DNA of 46,672 bases from Alphaproteobacteria bacterium (GTDB lineage: Bacteria; Pseudomonadota; Alphaproteobacteria; Rhodobacterales; Rhodobacteraceae). Below the pieces are notes generated by a model that worked only from the letters and a program-made list of their open reading frames with translations, was not told the DNA's origin and searched no databases. A program made the position numbers and the translations under genes. Where the stretch lies: the NCBI GenBank assembly GCA_030425395.1, contig JAUIAS010000026.1:1-46672 (forward strand), given 5' to 3'. Below, one piece after another: positions 24,470 to 33,191 of the stretch. Each line of letters opens with the position of its first letter. The stretch's first letter is position 1.

Positions 24470-26092
24470 TTAAAGCGACGCGGCCAGCCTGCGCAGCTCA
24501 AACTTCTGGATTTTGCCCGTGGATGTCTTGGGGAGCTCGCGGAAAACCACTTTCTTGGGGGTTTTGAACCCGGCGAGGGTCTCGCGACAAAAGGCGATGA
24601 GGTCCGCCTCGGTTGGGGCGGTGCCGGGCTTGGCTTCGATAAAGGCGCAGGGAACCTCGCCCCATTTCTCATCCGGTTTGGCGACCACGGCCGCCAACAG
24701 AACATCGGGATGGCCCATCAAAACGCCTTCGACCTCAACCGACGAGATATTCTCGCCGCCCGAAATGATGATGTCCTTGGCCCGGTCGGCGATCTGCATA
24801 TGGCCGTCGGGATGATGCAGGGCGATATCGCCGGAATGGAAGTACCCGCCCTTGAACGCCTCGGCGGTGGCGTCCGGGTTCTTGAGATACCCTTTCATCA
24901 CGCCATTGCCGCGAAACACGATTTCGCCTTGTGCAACGCCATCGCGGGGGATTTCGTCCATGTTGCTTTCGACGACGGTGATCCGTTCCATAAATGGCAT
25001 GGCCACGCCCTGCCGGGCCTTCTTGGCGGCACGTGCATTCTCGTCGAGATCATCCCATTCGCTTTTCCAGTAGCATTCCGTGGCCGGTCCATAGGTTTCG
25101 GTCAGCCCGTAGACCTGCGTGATATTGAACCCCATGGGTTCGATCTTTGCCAGCGTGGCCGGGGCGGGCGGGGCACCTGCGGTGAAGACCTCGACGATGT
25201 GATCGAATGCGCGCCGGTCTTGTTCAGGGGCATTGACCAAGGCGTTCAGAACGATCGGCGCGCCGCCGAAATGGGTGACTTTCTCATCCGCGATGGCGTC
25301 AAAGATCGCCTTGGCCGTGATATCGCGACAGCATACCACCGTGCCACCAATCATCGGCATCATCCAAGTGTGGCACCATCCGTTGCAATGGAACAACGGC
25401 ACGATCGTCAGATACCGGGGATGCAGAACCAGCCGCCAGGAAATGACCTGACCCATCGCGTTCAGATAGGCGCCGCGATGATGATAGACGACGCCCTTGG
25501 GCCGCCCCGTGGTGCCCGAGGTATAGTTCAGCGCGATGCTTTCCCATTCGTCCTGCGGCATGACCCATACAAAATCGGGATCGCCTTTGGCTATGAAATC
25601 TTCATAGGTGGTGTGCCGCCCCGTGGCGGGAAAGCCCGCCGCTTCGTCGGGAACCTCGATCAACAGGGGTGGCGTGTCCTGTCTGGCCACGGCGGCCTCG
25701 GCAAGGTTGATGAACTGCGTATCTGCCAGCACGATGCGCGCTTCTCCGTGACCCAGGATATAGGCCACGGTCTCCAGATCCAGACGGGTGTTGATCGTAT
25801 TGAGGACCGCGCCACAGGCAGGCACGCCGAAATGCGCTTCGGCCTGGGCGGGGATGTTTGGCATCAGCGTCGCGACCACATCGCCAGACCGGATGCCCGC
25901 GCCGGTCAGCGCGCTGGCAAGCTGCGAGCAGCGCGCGTGGTATTCGGCATAGGTCTTGCGATGCGCGCCATAGACGACGGCGGGATGCTCCCCGAATATC
26001 TCTTTGGCGCGGTTCAGCCCCGATAAAGGCGTGAGCGGCACGAAATTGGCCGCGCATTTGTCCAGACCGGTTTCATCAGCCATCCAGCCCAT
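24470..26092 (-). CDS. Acyl-CoA synthetase (AMP-forming, medium/long chain type)
   Basis: 540 residues. The start is taken at the ATG at 26092, because GGAGG lies 8 nt upstream; two other in-frame ATGs lie within 9 bases on either side. It is an ANL-superfamily ligase: P-loop LNYTSGTTGRPKGVVYHHRG, motif YGLTETYGPATE, FHSGD, ISGGENISSVEVEG, and the C-terminal PKTSTGKIQKFELR with the catalytic Lys. It lacks the ACAS_N domain, so it is closer to fatty-acyl or methylmercaptopropionate-type ligases than to Acs. Exact chain length is not readable. Next to it, divergently, is an EamA transporter. It may feed the beta-oxidation genes at 28.7-36.5 kb. Confidence 0.85.
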   Translation of the reverse strand: MGWMADETGLDKCAANFVPLTPLSGLNRAKEIFGEHPAVVYGAHRKTYAEYHARCSQLASALTGAGIRSGDVVATLMPNIPAQAEAHFGVPACGAVLNTINTRLDLETVAYILGHGEARIVLADTQFINLAEAAVARQDTPPLLIEVPDEAAGFPATGRHTTYEDFIAKGDPDFVWVMPQDEWESIALNYTSGTTGRPKGVVYHHRGAYLNAMGQVISWRLVLHPRYLTIVPLFHCNGWCHTWMMPMIGGTVVCCRDITAKAIFDAIADEKVTHFGGAPIVLNALVNAPEQDRRAFDHIVEVFTAGAPPAPATLAKIEPMGFNITQVYGLTETYGPATECYWKSEWDDLDENARAAKKARQGVAMPFMERITVVESNMDEIPRDGVAQGEIVFRGNGVMKGYLKNPDATAEAFKGGYFHSGDIALHHPDGHMQIADRAKDIIISGGENISSVEVEGVLMGHPDVLLAAVVAKPDEKWGEVPCAFIEAKPGTAPTEADLIAFCRETLAGFKTPKKVVFRELPKTSTGKIQKFELRRLAASL

Positions 26093-26135
26093 GCACATCC
26101 CCTCCAAAATTCCACGCATTTTTTGCGTAACTTGT

Positions 26136-26149
26136 CGCGTTTGGACGCG
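26136..26149. promoter_or_regulatory. Small dyad between divergent acyl-CoA ligase and EamA genes
   Basis: CGCGT-TTGG-ACGCG (5-bp arms) sits midway in the 92-bp divergent intergenic region. It may be an operator shared by both promoters, but it is short. Confidence 0.25.
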
Positions 26150-26184
26150 AATAATGCTTTGGCCGGGGGGCAAAGAAAAGGCCC

Positions 26185-27108
26185 ATGATGACAGATATCC
26201 CCACCCGCCCGATGACGGCCGCGATCGTGATGGTTTGCGCCATGCTGATTATCGGTGTGATCGACAACGTAATCCCGCTTCTGGCAAGCGAGATTGGCCT
26301 GTGGCAATTCCACTTTGTGCGCGCCTTCATGGCGGTGCCGCTGGTTCTGTCGCTGTCGTTCTTCGGGCTGGGCACCGCATGGCCCCGCCGACTTTGGCCG
26401 GTTGTGCTGCGCAGTGTGCTGATCGCGGTGTCGATGATGTTCTATTTCACCGCGCTGGCGATCTTGCCCATCGCACAGGCCTTGGCGGGGCTGTTCACGT
26501 CGCCCATTTTCATCCTGTTGATCACGGCGCTTTTCCTGCGCACCTCTGTGGGGCCGTGGCGGTATCTGGCGGTCGCGGTCGGGTTTGCGGGCATTCTGTG
26601 CGTGTTGCAGCCCGATCCGTCGAATTTCGATATGCGCATTTTGCTGCCGGTCGCCGGTGGGTTCTTTTATGCACTGTCTGCGATGGTCACCCGGAGCCTG
26701 TGCGCGCAGGAAAGCACGGTTGCCCTGCTTTTGGGAATGTGGCTGACGCTGTGGGCAATGGGCGCCGTGGGGTTGGCGCTGTTGGGCGTGTGGCCGCAAG
26801 AGGCCGCTCCGGGGCCGGATGGGTTCTTCTGGCGCGGCTGGGTCTGGCCGATGTGGGACTCCCTGCCATGGGTCATCGTGCAGGTGATCGGATCGGTGGC
26901 CGGGGTGTTCCTGATCATCAAGGCGTATCAACTGGGCGAGCCGTCTTATGTGGCCGTGTTTGAATATTCGGTGATGATCTTCGGTCCCGTGTTCGGTCTG
27001 ATCGCCGTTGGCCATGCCATCGGGCCGTGGCAAATCGGGGGCATTGCCCTTATCATTGTGGCGGGCTCCATCATTGCCCTGCGCAGCAGCAAGGACGACC
27101 AGACGTGA
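26185..27108 (+). CDS. EamA/DMT-family transporter
   Basis: 307 residues forming about ten transmembrane helices in two EamA repeats (residues ~12-145 and ~160-300), the standard drug/metabolite transporter layout. The start is ATG 26185; ATG 26188 is equally possible. Substrate is unknown: family members export amino acids, nucleotides or small metabolites, or import carboxylates. Its last codons overlap the sulfotransferase start (GTGA), so the two are translated from one message. Confidence 0.85.
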   Translation: MMTDIPTRPMTAAIVMVCAMLIIGVIDNVIPLLASEIGLWQFHFVRAFMAVPLVLSLSFFGLGTAWPRRLWPVVLRSVLIAVSMMFYFTALAILPIAQALAGLFTSPIFILLITALFLRTSVGPWRYLAVAVGFAGILCVLQPDPSNFDMRILLPVAGGFFYALSAMVTRSLCAQESTVALLLGMWLTLWAMGAVGLALLGVWPQEAAPGPDGFFWRGWVWPMWDSLPWVIVQVIGSVAGVFLIIKAYQLGEPSYVAVFEYSVMIFGPVFGLIAVGHAIGPWQIGGIALIIVAGSIIALRSSKDDQT

Positions 27109-27752
27109 TCATCAGCCCCGGGCGCGGTTATGTGTTTGTGCACATCCCCAAAACAGGGGGCACCGCGCTTTCGGTGGCGTTGGAGGCGCGGGCCAAGAAA
27201 GATGACATCCTGATCGGGGACACGCCCAAGGCGATCCGGCGTCGCAAACGGCTCAAGGGGTTGACCACGCGGGGGCGGTTGTGGAAACACAGCACTCTGG
27301 CCGATATCGACGGGCTGTTGCCGGCAGGCCAGCTTGAAACGTTGTATGCATTTACGTTGGTGCGCAACCCGTGGGACCGAATGGTCAGCTATTACCACTG
27401 GCTGCGCGCGCAATCCTTTGACCATCCGGCGGTGCGTTTGGCGGCTACGGTGGATTTCGAAGCCTTTGTCCTCGATCCCACGACCGGAGCCTCGATGCAG
27501 GCCGCCCCGGTGGCGTCCTACATGCGGCTGGCGTCCGGGGTGGTGAAATGTGACGCCTATATCCGGTTGGAACATTTCGAACAGGACGCAGGCCCGCTGT
27601 TCGATCATCTGGGGTTTTCCCTGACGCTGGAACGGCACAATGCATCGGCGCGCGCGCGCGGGTATCATGACTATTACACAGCACAGAGTCGCGATGCGGT
27701 TGCGCGGTGCTGCGCGCAGGACATTTCGCAATTCGGATACGCCTTTGACTGA
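27105..27752 (+). CDS. Sulfotransferase family protein
   Basis: 215 residues from GTG 27105, whose bases overlap the preceding stop. The PAPS 5'-phosphosulfate loop is VHIPKTGGTAL (residues ~10-20), and the 3'-phosphate-binding segment is TLVRNPWDRMVSYYHW. The short length matches bacterial carbohydrate or lipid sulfotransferases of the Sulfotransfer_2 type. It would transfer sulfate from PAPS to a hydroxyl; the acceptor is unknown. Coupling to the EamA transporter suggests, but does not prove, a shared metabolite. Confidence 0.8.
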   Translation: MIISPGRGYVFVHIPKTGGTALSVALEARAKKDDILIGDTPKAIRRRKRLKGLTTRGRLWKHSTLADIDGLLPAGQLETLYAFTLVRNPWDRMVSYYHWLRAQSFDHPAVRLAATVDFEAFVLDPTTGASMQAAPVASYMRLASGVVKCDAYIRLEHFEQDAGPLFDHLGFSLTLERHNASARARGYHDYYTAQSRDAVARCCAQDISQFGYAFD

Positions 27753-27801
27753 TCCCGTCCGGGGATTCGTGCAATTCAGTCAATCCAGAGCGTAATTTTT
27801 C

Positions 27802-27848
27802 GCAAAACAAAGGGCCGTGCGAGGGCGTTTGTTTTGCAATTTTGCAAA
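27802..27848 (+). terminator. AT-rich hairpin with TTTGCAAA-like sites
   Basis: Perfect 10-bp inverted repeat GCAAAACAAA (27802-27811) and TTTGTTTTGC (27828-27837) with a 16-base loop, 50 bp after the sulfotransferase stop. A second motif overlaps: TTTTGCAAT (27832-27840) followed by TTTGCAAA (27841-27848). It may be a weak terminator for the EamA-sulfotransferase pair. Alternatively it is an operator for the downstream Hint gene, similar in kind to the prpE upstream sites. Confidence 0.4.
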
Positions 27849-27991
27849 ATAAGGCCAAAAACGCCGGATTGCTCCACATTTGGAAACAGTGGCGCCAAAA
27901 TGCCTTGAAGTTGGCCCGGTCCCGCCATGGCAGGGTGCCAAGTCTGCCTTGCTTACCCCCTGCTGCCACAGGGTTCACCGATGGGATAGAC

Positions 27992-28594
27992 ATGCTCAAA
28001 TGGATAGATGAGCCAGAGGAAGTGACCACGACCAGCCAGGGGCTTGGTCCCGCCCCGGAAGAGTCGCTGATTACTGCCCTCACGGGCTTTGTTCATGGCA
28101 CCATGGTCTTTACTCAGGATGGATGGACGCCGGTTGAACGGGTCTGTGTCGGTGAAACCCTGCTGACGTTCGATAACGGAATGCAAACCGTTGTGGATAT
28201 TCAGCGAGAACGCAGCGGGGGGCATTGGACTGCCTCATCGCGGCCGGTGTTCGTGCCGCAAGGTGTTTTGGAGAACGACGAAGAACTCTGGCTGATGCCA
28301 GATCAGGGCGTTCTCTGGGAAACCCCCGAAGACATCGCCGCCGATCCCTTTGTGGTCCTGCCCGCCCAGAGCCTTGCGCGGTTCCGGGGGATGTCGCGGC
28401 GTTTGCCGGATGATTTTCACGGGGTCACGATCCTGACCTTCAAGAAGGACGAGATCGTTCAGGTTCAGGGCGGCGCGTGGCTGCATTGCCCGCACCCGCG
28501 ACCGGTGTTTGATTTTGACGCGCATGGGCCGGATCCCTACCGCTGCCTGAGTGTCGCGGATGCGCGGGCTGTTCTGGAACGATCTGTTCACTAG
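27992..28594 (+). CDS. Hint-domain protein with degenerate catalytic residues
   Basis: 200 residues from ATG 27992. Residues ~30-165 follow the Hint_2 pattern common in roseobacters: GFVHGTMVFTQDGWTPVE, VGETLLTFDNG, then LWLMPDQGVLW. In active Hint domains the first position is Cys/Ser and block B has a His (pattern HRVL). Here these are Gly and Gly (DQGVL), so self-cleavage looks impossible. No secretion repeats (RTX) are fused, unlike many Hint_2 proteins. It may be a non-processing derivative used for binding or structure, or a decaying gene. A strong terminator follows. Confidence 0.65.
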   Translation: MLKWIDEPEEVTTTSQGLGPAPEESLITALTGFVHGTMVFTQDGWTPVERVCVGETLLTFDNGMQTVVDIQRERSGGHWTASSRPVFVPQGVLENDEELWLMPDQGVLWETPEDIAADPFVVLPAQSLARFRGMSRRLPDDFHGVTILTFKKDEIVQVQGGAWLHCPHPRPVFDFDAHGPDPYRCLSVADARAVLERSVH

Positions 28595-28612
28595 GCCCAT
28601 GCCAGACATGAT

Positions 28613-28642
28613 AAAGCCGCCGGGTTTTGGCCCGGCGGCTTT
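28613..28642. terminator. Bidirectional terminator
   Basis: Perfect 12-bp stem AAAGCCGCCGGG (28613-28624) / CCCGGCGGCTTT (28631-28642) with a 6-base loop and T-rich or A-rich flanks. It lies between the convergent Hint gene and fadJ. Confidence 0.9.
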
Positions 28643-28668
28643 CTTGTTGTCAAAAGGCGGGATCGGGA

Positions 28669-30870
28669 TCAGGCCGCAGCAACCTCAGGTGCAAAGCGTT
28701 CGTAGAACGTGTCGCCGTTTTCTGCCATCTCCCGCAGGAGCGGCGGGCAGGCAAAGCGGTCGCCGAACTTGGCCTGAAGCTGATCGCAGCGTTCCGCAGC
28801 CCAAGGTGCCCCCACGATATCAAGCCAGCTGAACGGACCGCCTGACCAAGGGGCAAAGCCCCAGCCCAGAATCGCGCCCACGTCGCCTTCGCGGATGTCT
28901 TCCAGAACGCCCGCTTCCAGCGCCCGCACGGCTTCGAGAACCTGACTGAACAGCAGGCGGTGTTGCACCTCGATCAGATCCGGCTGCTCTTCGAGAAGCG
29001 GGAACTTGTCATTGAACCCTTTCCAGTATCCAAGACGCTTGCCCTTGTCGTCATAGTCAAAGAACCCGGCATTGGATTTGCGCCCCAGTCGGCCTTCATC
29101 CACCATCCAGAAGGTCACATCATCAGCGATGGATTTCGGATAGGCATTGCCCATCGCCGCCATCGTCGCCTTGGCGATCTTGGCCCCGAGATCGAGAGAG
29201 GTTTCATCGACAAGCTGAATCGGTCCCACTGGGAAGCCCAGCATCTGCGCTGCATGGTCGATCAAGGGACGTGCCACACCTTCGCCAGCCATCATCACGC
29301 CCTCGTTGATATAGGGAATGATGCAGCGGTTGGCATAGAAGAACCGTTCGTCGTTGACCACGATCGGCGTCTTGCGGATCTGGCGCACATAATCCAGCGC
29401 CTTTGCCACGGCGCGCGGGCCGGTTTCGCGGCCCTTGATGATCTCCACCAGTGCCATCTTTTCGACCGGCGAAAAGAAATGGATGCCAATGAACTGTTCT
29501 GGGCGCGACGACGCCTTGGCCAGATCGGTGATCGGCAGGGTCGATGTGTTGGATGCAAAAATGCAATCCTCGGGAATGACCGCCTCGACCTTTTGTGTCA
29601 TCTCGGCTTTTACGGCCGGGTCTTCAAACACCGCTTCGATGATCAGGTCGCAGCCCTTGAGCGCATCGAGATCCGGCGTCGCGGTGATGCGCGCCAGCAT
29701 TCCCTCTTTCTTTTCGGCTGTAACCTTGCCGCGCTTCATACCCTTGTCGAGATAGGTCTCGGTATAGGCTTTGCCCTTGTCCGCTGCCGCCTGATCGCGG
29801 TCGATCAGCACCACTTCCATACCTGCCTGTGCAGAAACAAGCGCGATGCCCGCACCCATCATACCCGCACCAAGCACGCCGATCTTGCTGACCCGTTGAT
29901 CGGGGACATCCTGCGGACGCACGGCCCCTTTCTCAAGCGCCTCTTTGTTGACAAACAGCGATTGCATCATTGCCCCCGAGGACGGGTTGAGCAGCACATT
30001 GGTGAACCAGCGCGCTTCGATCCGCAGCGCGGTGTCGAAATCGACCAGTGCGCCCTCGTAAACCGCGCTGAGCAATGCTTTGGGCGCGGGGAAGGCACCA
30101 GATGTCTTGCCGTTGACCATTGCGGCAGCGCCGACAAACGTCATGAATCCGGCCGGATGATAGGGCGCGCCGCCGGGCATCTTGTAGCCCTTTGCGTCCC
30201 AAGGCTTGACCAGATCGGCGTCAGAGGCATTCAGCACCCATTCCCGCGCCGCCGCGAGCGGATCGGCAACAACTTCGTCGACCAGACCCGCGCTCTTGGC
30301 CTTGGCCGGGGGAACCAGCTTGCCTTCGAGAAGGAAGGGCGATGCCCCCATCGCGCCCAGTTTGCGCACAAGCCGCGTGGTGCCGCCCGCGCCGGGGAAG
30401 ATCCCGAGAAGGATCTCCGGCAGTCCAATACGCGCCTTGGGATCGTCGGCTACAAAAATGCGGTGCGTGGCCAGCGGCAATTCCAGCCCGATACCGGCGG
30501 CGGTGCCGGGCAGGGCGGCGGCAACCGGTTTGCCGCCCTTCTTGGTCTTGGGGTCCATGCCCGCCAGTTCGATCTTGCGCAGCAGCTGGTGCGTTTGCAT
30601 GATTCCTTCGAACAGACCGCGTGCCGGGTCATCCCCCGCAACGGTTTTCATCCGGGCCAAAAGGTTGAGATCCATGCCACCGGCAAACGACCCTTCCTTG
30701 CCACTGGTGATCACGATGCCCTTGATGGCCTCATCGGCCAGAGCGTCGTCGATGCACTCGTTGAGTTGCTGAAGCCCGTCAAAGGACATCACGTTCATGG
30801 ACTTGCCCGGCACATCCCATGTCAGGATGGCCACGCCGTCGTCGTGTTTGGTAAGAGTGAATTCGGTCAT
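28669..30870 (-). CDS. fadJ: Multifunctional enoyl-CoA hydratase / 3-hydroxyacyl-CoA dehydrogenase
   Basis: 733 residues from ATG 30870 (MTEFTLTKHDDGVAILTWDVPGKSMNVM, the usual family start; an ATG ten codons upstream is possible). The N-terminal crotonase domain (~1-190) has oxyanion-hole segments around SFAGGMDL and the catalytic Glu region LPEILLGIFPGAGGT. The NAD-binding domain starts near 325 with GVLGAGMMGAGIA. The C-terminal dehydrogenase domain contains HFFSPVEKMALVEII with the catalytic His. It performs the hydration and NAD-dependent oxidation steps of beta-oxidation. A thiolase gene lies 72 bp upstream on the same strand, so the pair makes a FadJ/FadI-type operon. Confidence 0.95.
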   Translation of the reverse strand: MTEFTLTKHDDGVAILTWDVPGKSMNVMSFDGLQQLNECIDDALADEAIKGIVITSGKEGSFAGGMDLNLLARMKTVAGDDPARGLFEGIMQTHQLLRKIELAGMDPKTKKGGKPVAAALPGTAAGIGLELPLATHRIFVADDPKARIGLPEILLGIFPGAGGTTRLVRKLGAMGASPFLLEGKLVPPAKAKSAGLVDEVVADPLAAAREWVLNASDADLVKPWDAKGYKMPGGAPYHPAGFMTFVGAAAMVNGKTSGAFPAPKALLSAVYEGALVDFDTALRIEARWFTNVLLNPSSGAMMQSLFVNKEALEKGAVRPQDVPDQRVSKIGVLGAGMMGAGIALVSAQAGMEVVLIDRDQAAADKGKAYTETYLDKGMKRGKVTAEKKEGMLARITATPDLDALKGCDLIIEAVFEDPAVKAEMTQKVEAVIPEDCIFASNTSTLPITDLAKASSRPEQFIGIHFFSPVEKMALVEIIKGRETGPRAVAKALDYVRQIRKTPIVVNDERFFYANRCIIPYINEGVMMAGEGVARPLIDHAAQMLGFPVGPIQLVDETSLDLGAKIAKATMAAMGNAYPKSIADDVTFWMVDEGRLGRKSNAGFFDYDDKGKRLGYWKGFNDKFPLLEEQPDLIEVQHRLLFSQVLEAVRALEAGVLEDIREGDVGAILGWGFAPWSGGPFSWLDIVGAPWAAERCDQLQAKFGDRFACPPLLREMAENGDTFYERFAPEVAAA

Positions 30871-30942
30871 ATCAGTATCCGTCGTATCCTGTTCCATCAA
30901 AGAGCCGCCGCGCGCCTGCGTGGGGGCGGGCGGGTCGCCGTA

Positions 30943-32154
30943 TCAGACGCGTTCGATGATCGTCGCGGCCCCCATGCCAGAGGCAATGCACAGCGTCGCC
31001 AGACCGGTTTCCTTGTCGCTGCGTTCAAGCTCATCGAGAAGGGTGCCGATAATGATCGCGCCGGTCGCGCCCAGCGGGTGGCCCATCGCGATGGAGCCGC
31101 CGTTGACGTTCACCTTGGCCGGATCGACGTCAAACGCCTGCTGGAAGCGCAGAACAACTGCGGCAAACGCCTCGTTGACCTCGAACAGGTCGATATCGCC
31201 GATCTTCATTCCATGGTCGGCAAGGATCTTTTCCGTCACAGGCACCGGGCCGGTCAGCATGATGGTGGGATCGGTTCCGATCTTGGCGGTGGCGCGGATG
31301 CGCGCGCGCGGCTTGAGCCCCCACTTTTCGCCGAATTCCTTGTTGCCGATCAGCACGGCGGCCGATCCGTCCACGATGCCCGAGGAATTGCCCGCATGGT
31401 GAATATGGTTGATGCGCTCAAGCTCCGGGTAGCGCAGCATGGCCACCTTGTCGAAACCGGGCATCTGTTCACCCATCATCTGGAAAGACGCGTTCAGCGA
31501 TCCCAGCGACTGCATATCGGTGGCCGGACGCATGTATTCGTCGTGATCCAGAATGGGCAGGCCGTTCTGGTCGCGCACGGTGATCACCGATTTGGCAAAG
31601 CGGTTGTCGTCCCATGCCGCTTTGGCGCGACGCTGCGATTCAACAGCCAGCGCATCGGCCTGATCGCGGGTAAACCCGTATTTGGTCGCGATGATGTCGG
31701 CGCTGATGCCTTGGGGCACGAAATACTGGTCCATGGCCACGGACGGATCTGCGGCAACGGCGGCCCCGTCCGAGCCCATCGCAACGCGGCCCATCATCTC
31801 GACTCCGCCCGCGATATAGCCGTCACCGGCACCGCCGCGCACCTGGTTGGCGGCCAGATTCACCGCTTCCATGCCGGAGGCGCAGAACCGGTTGATGGCC
31901 AGACCCGGAATGCGTTCGTCCAGATCGGAGGCCAGCACCGCGGACCGGGCCAGGCAGCCGCCCTGTTCCATCACCTGGGTGACGTTGCCCCAGATCACAT
32001 CCTCAACGGCGTGGCCGCTCAGATTGTTGCGTTCCTTCAGCGCGTTCAGCGTCAGGGCGGACAGGCGCAGCGATGTGACCTCGTGCAGGGCACCGTCCTT
32101 TCGGCCCTTGCCGCGTGGTGTGCGCACCGCGTCGTAGATAAAGGCGTCGGTCAT
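30943..32154 (-). CDS. Acetyl-CoA C-acyltransferase (3-ketoacyl-CoA thiolase)
   Basis: 403 residues from ATG 32154 (AAGGA upstream). The nucleophilic Cys is in RFCASGMEAVNLAA, the His motif in GGSIAMGHPLGATGA and the second Cys in LCIASGMGAA, so all catalytic residues are present. It thiolytically releases acetyl-CoA, the last step of beta-oxidation. Sequence type (FIYDAVRTPRGKGRKDGALHEV) fits the FadI/FadA-like class linked to FadJ-type partners. It is probably co-transcribed with fadJ downstream and the GST gene upstream. Confidence 0.9.
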   Translation of the reverse strand: MTDAFIYDAVRTPRGKGRKDGALHEVTSLRLSALTLNALKERNNLSGHAVEDVIWGNVTQVMEQGGCLARSAVLASDLDERIPGLAINRFCASGMEAVNLAANQVRGGAGDGYIAGGVEMMGRVAMGSDGAAVAADPSVAMDQYFVPQGISADIIATKYGFTRDQADALAVESQRRAKAAWDDNRFAKSVITVRDQNGLPILDHDEYMRPATDMQSLGSLNASFQMMGEQMPGFDKVAMLRYPELERINHIHHAGNSSGIVDGSAAVLIGNKEFGEKWGLKPRARIRATAKIGTDPTIMLTGPVPVTEKILADHGMKIGDIDLFEVNEAFAAVVLRFQQAFDVDPAKVNVNGGSIAMGHPLGATGAIIIGTLLDELERSDKETGLATLCIASGMGAATIIERV

Positions 32155-32218
32155 GGGATGATCCTTCTTGGTTCGTGTCTGTGTGTTCGTGTTCATGGGA
32201 CGGAGGCTGGGAACGCGA

Positions 32219-32857
32219 CTAAGCGCGGTCGGATGGCCGTCCCGGCATCAGGTCATAGGGGTGCTGCCACCCCGGCAGGGCCGCGATACTGTCGAGCCAG
32301 CGGTCAATCTGTGGCCATTCCGCCCGGTCAAAGCCAAATGGTTCGGGATAATAGAGATAGCCGCAGCACGAGAAATCGGCGTTGGTGGGCCCGTCGCCCA
32401 CGATCCAGTCACGGCCGGCAAGATGGGTGTCAAGAACCGCATAGGCGGCCTTGAGACGGCCCTGGTTGAAGCCGATGACTTCGGCCGGGCGCTTGTCCTC
32501 GGGCAGGAAGTTCATCAGGAACCGGGTCATCCCGGCCATGGAACTGAGCTTGTGATTGTCCCACAGAACCCAGCGCAGCACCTCGCGGCGTTCCTGGGCG
32601 TCCTTGCCGCCGAACTTGCCCGATTTTTCCGAGATATAGTCCTGAATGACGCCCGACTGGGTCAGCGTCAGGTCACCGTCTTCAAGAACAGGGGCTTCGC
32701 CCATCACGCTGATCTCGGCCCGGAACTCCGGCGCGCGGGTTGCGCCGCCGAAGAAATCGACAAAGATCGGTTCCCAGTCGAGCCCCGACAAAGCAAGCGG
32801 CAGTGCCGCCTTGTAGGAATTTCCGCTTTCGCCAAAGCAATGCAGTTTCATGGTCAT
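32219..32857 (-). CDS. Glutathione S-transferase family protein
   Basis: 212 residues (start ATG 32857; the next Met two codons on is equally good). The N-terminal thioredoxin-like domain is KLHCFGESGNSYKAALPLALSGLDW, with the Ser/Cys-type active-site region, and the cis-Pro context is GEAPVLEDGDLTLTQSGVIQDYI. An alpha-helical C-terminal domain follows (~90-205). Substrate unknown; it may detoxify reactive enoyl or keto acyl intermediates given its place 64 bp upstream of the thiolase. This is inferred from context. Confidence 0.85.
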   Translation of the reverse strand: MTMKLHCFGESGNSYKAALPLALSGLDWEPIFVDFFGGATRAPEFRAEISVMGEAPVLEDGDLTLTQSGVIQDYISEKSGKFGGKDAQERREVLRWVLWDNHKLSSMAGMTRFLMNFLPEDKRPAEVIGFNQGRLKAAYAVLDTHLAGRDWIVGDGPTNADFSCCGYLYYPEPFGFDRAEWPQIDRWLDSIAALPGWQHPYDLMPGRPSDRA

Positions 32858-32928
32858 GGTGTGCTCGCCCCTCCCGTGGCGATTTGGGCCTGTGACGGAG
32901 CGGGGGTTTCACACCCCCGCACCCCCGT

Positions 32929-32951
32929 GGAGTATTTTCGGCCAGAAGAAG
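32929..32951 (+). repeat. Intergenic 23-bp repeat, copy 1
   Basis: It begins GGAGTATTTTCGGCC and ends AGAAGAAG. It matches the reverse complement of 33115-33137 at 20 of 23 positions. The sequence looks like a dispersed intergenic motif of Rhodobacteraceae genomes, judged from memory. Confidence 0.55.
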
Positions 32952-33114
32952 ACACTGGATCGCAGTAACGCGATGTTAACCGGTCTTGGTCAGTCTCAGC
33001 GGTGCGGTACAGGCTGGAGAGCCGATGACCGCGCCGGGAGAAGCCCTGCCGCCCCGTTCGCTGAATACGGCGTTCCGGGTGGCGGGGTGGATCGTCAAAG
33101 AGCGCCGGGGCCCC

Positions 33115-33137
33115 CTTCTTCCGGCCCCAAATACTCC
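33115..33137 (-). repeat. Intergenic 23-bp repeat, copy 2 (inverted)
   Basis: On the minus strand it begins GGAGTATTTGGGGCC and ends GGAAGAAG. It is the inverted partner of copy 1, with 163 bp between them. Confidence 0.55.
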
Positions 33138-33191
33138 CGCCGGAGGCGTCCCCAAGTCTGAGCCGGTCGCCGCGGTCGCCGGGGTGCGCCA

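Larger units (their letters stand above)
32858..33191. other. Gene-free interval bounded by an inverted repeat pair
   Basis: 334 bases with no gene I can support. It contains an inverted 23-bp repeat pair (32929-32951 and 33115-33137) and a GGGGG/CCCCC hairpin near 32902-32920 (GGGGGTTTCACACCCCC). The interval between the repeats is GC-rich and shows no other recognisable signal. It probably acts as the end of the acyl-CoA dehydrogenase transcription unit and the promoter of the GST-thiolase-fadJ unit. Confidence 0.5.

Noticed and set aside
28960-32454. A 1164-codon open frame on the plus strand
   Set aside because: It runs antisense to fadJ, the thiolase and part of the GST gene. Its predicted protein is rich in His, Arg, Gly and Gln without any domain pattern, as expected for the mirror of high-GC codon usage.
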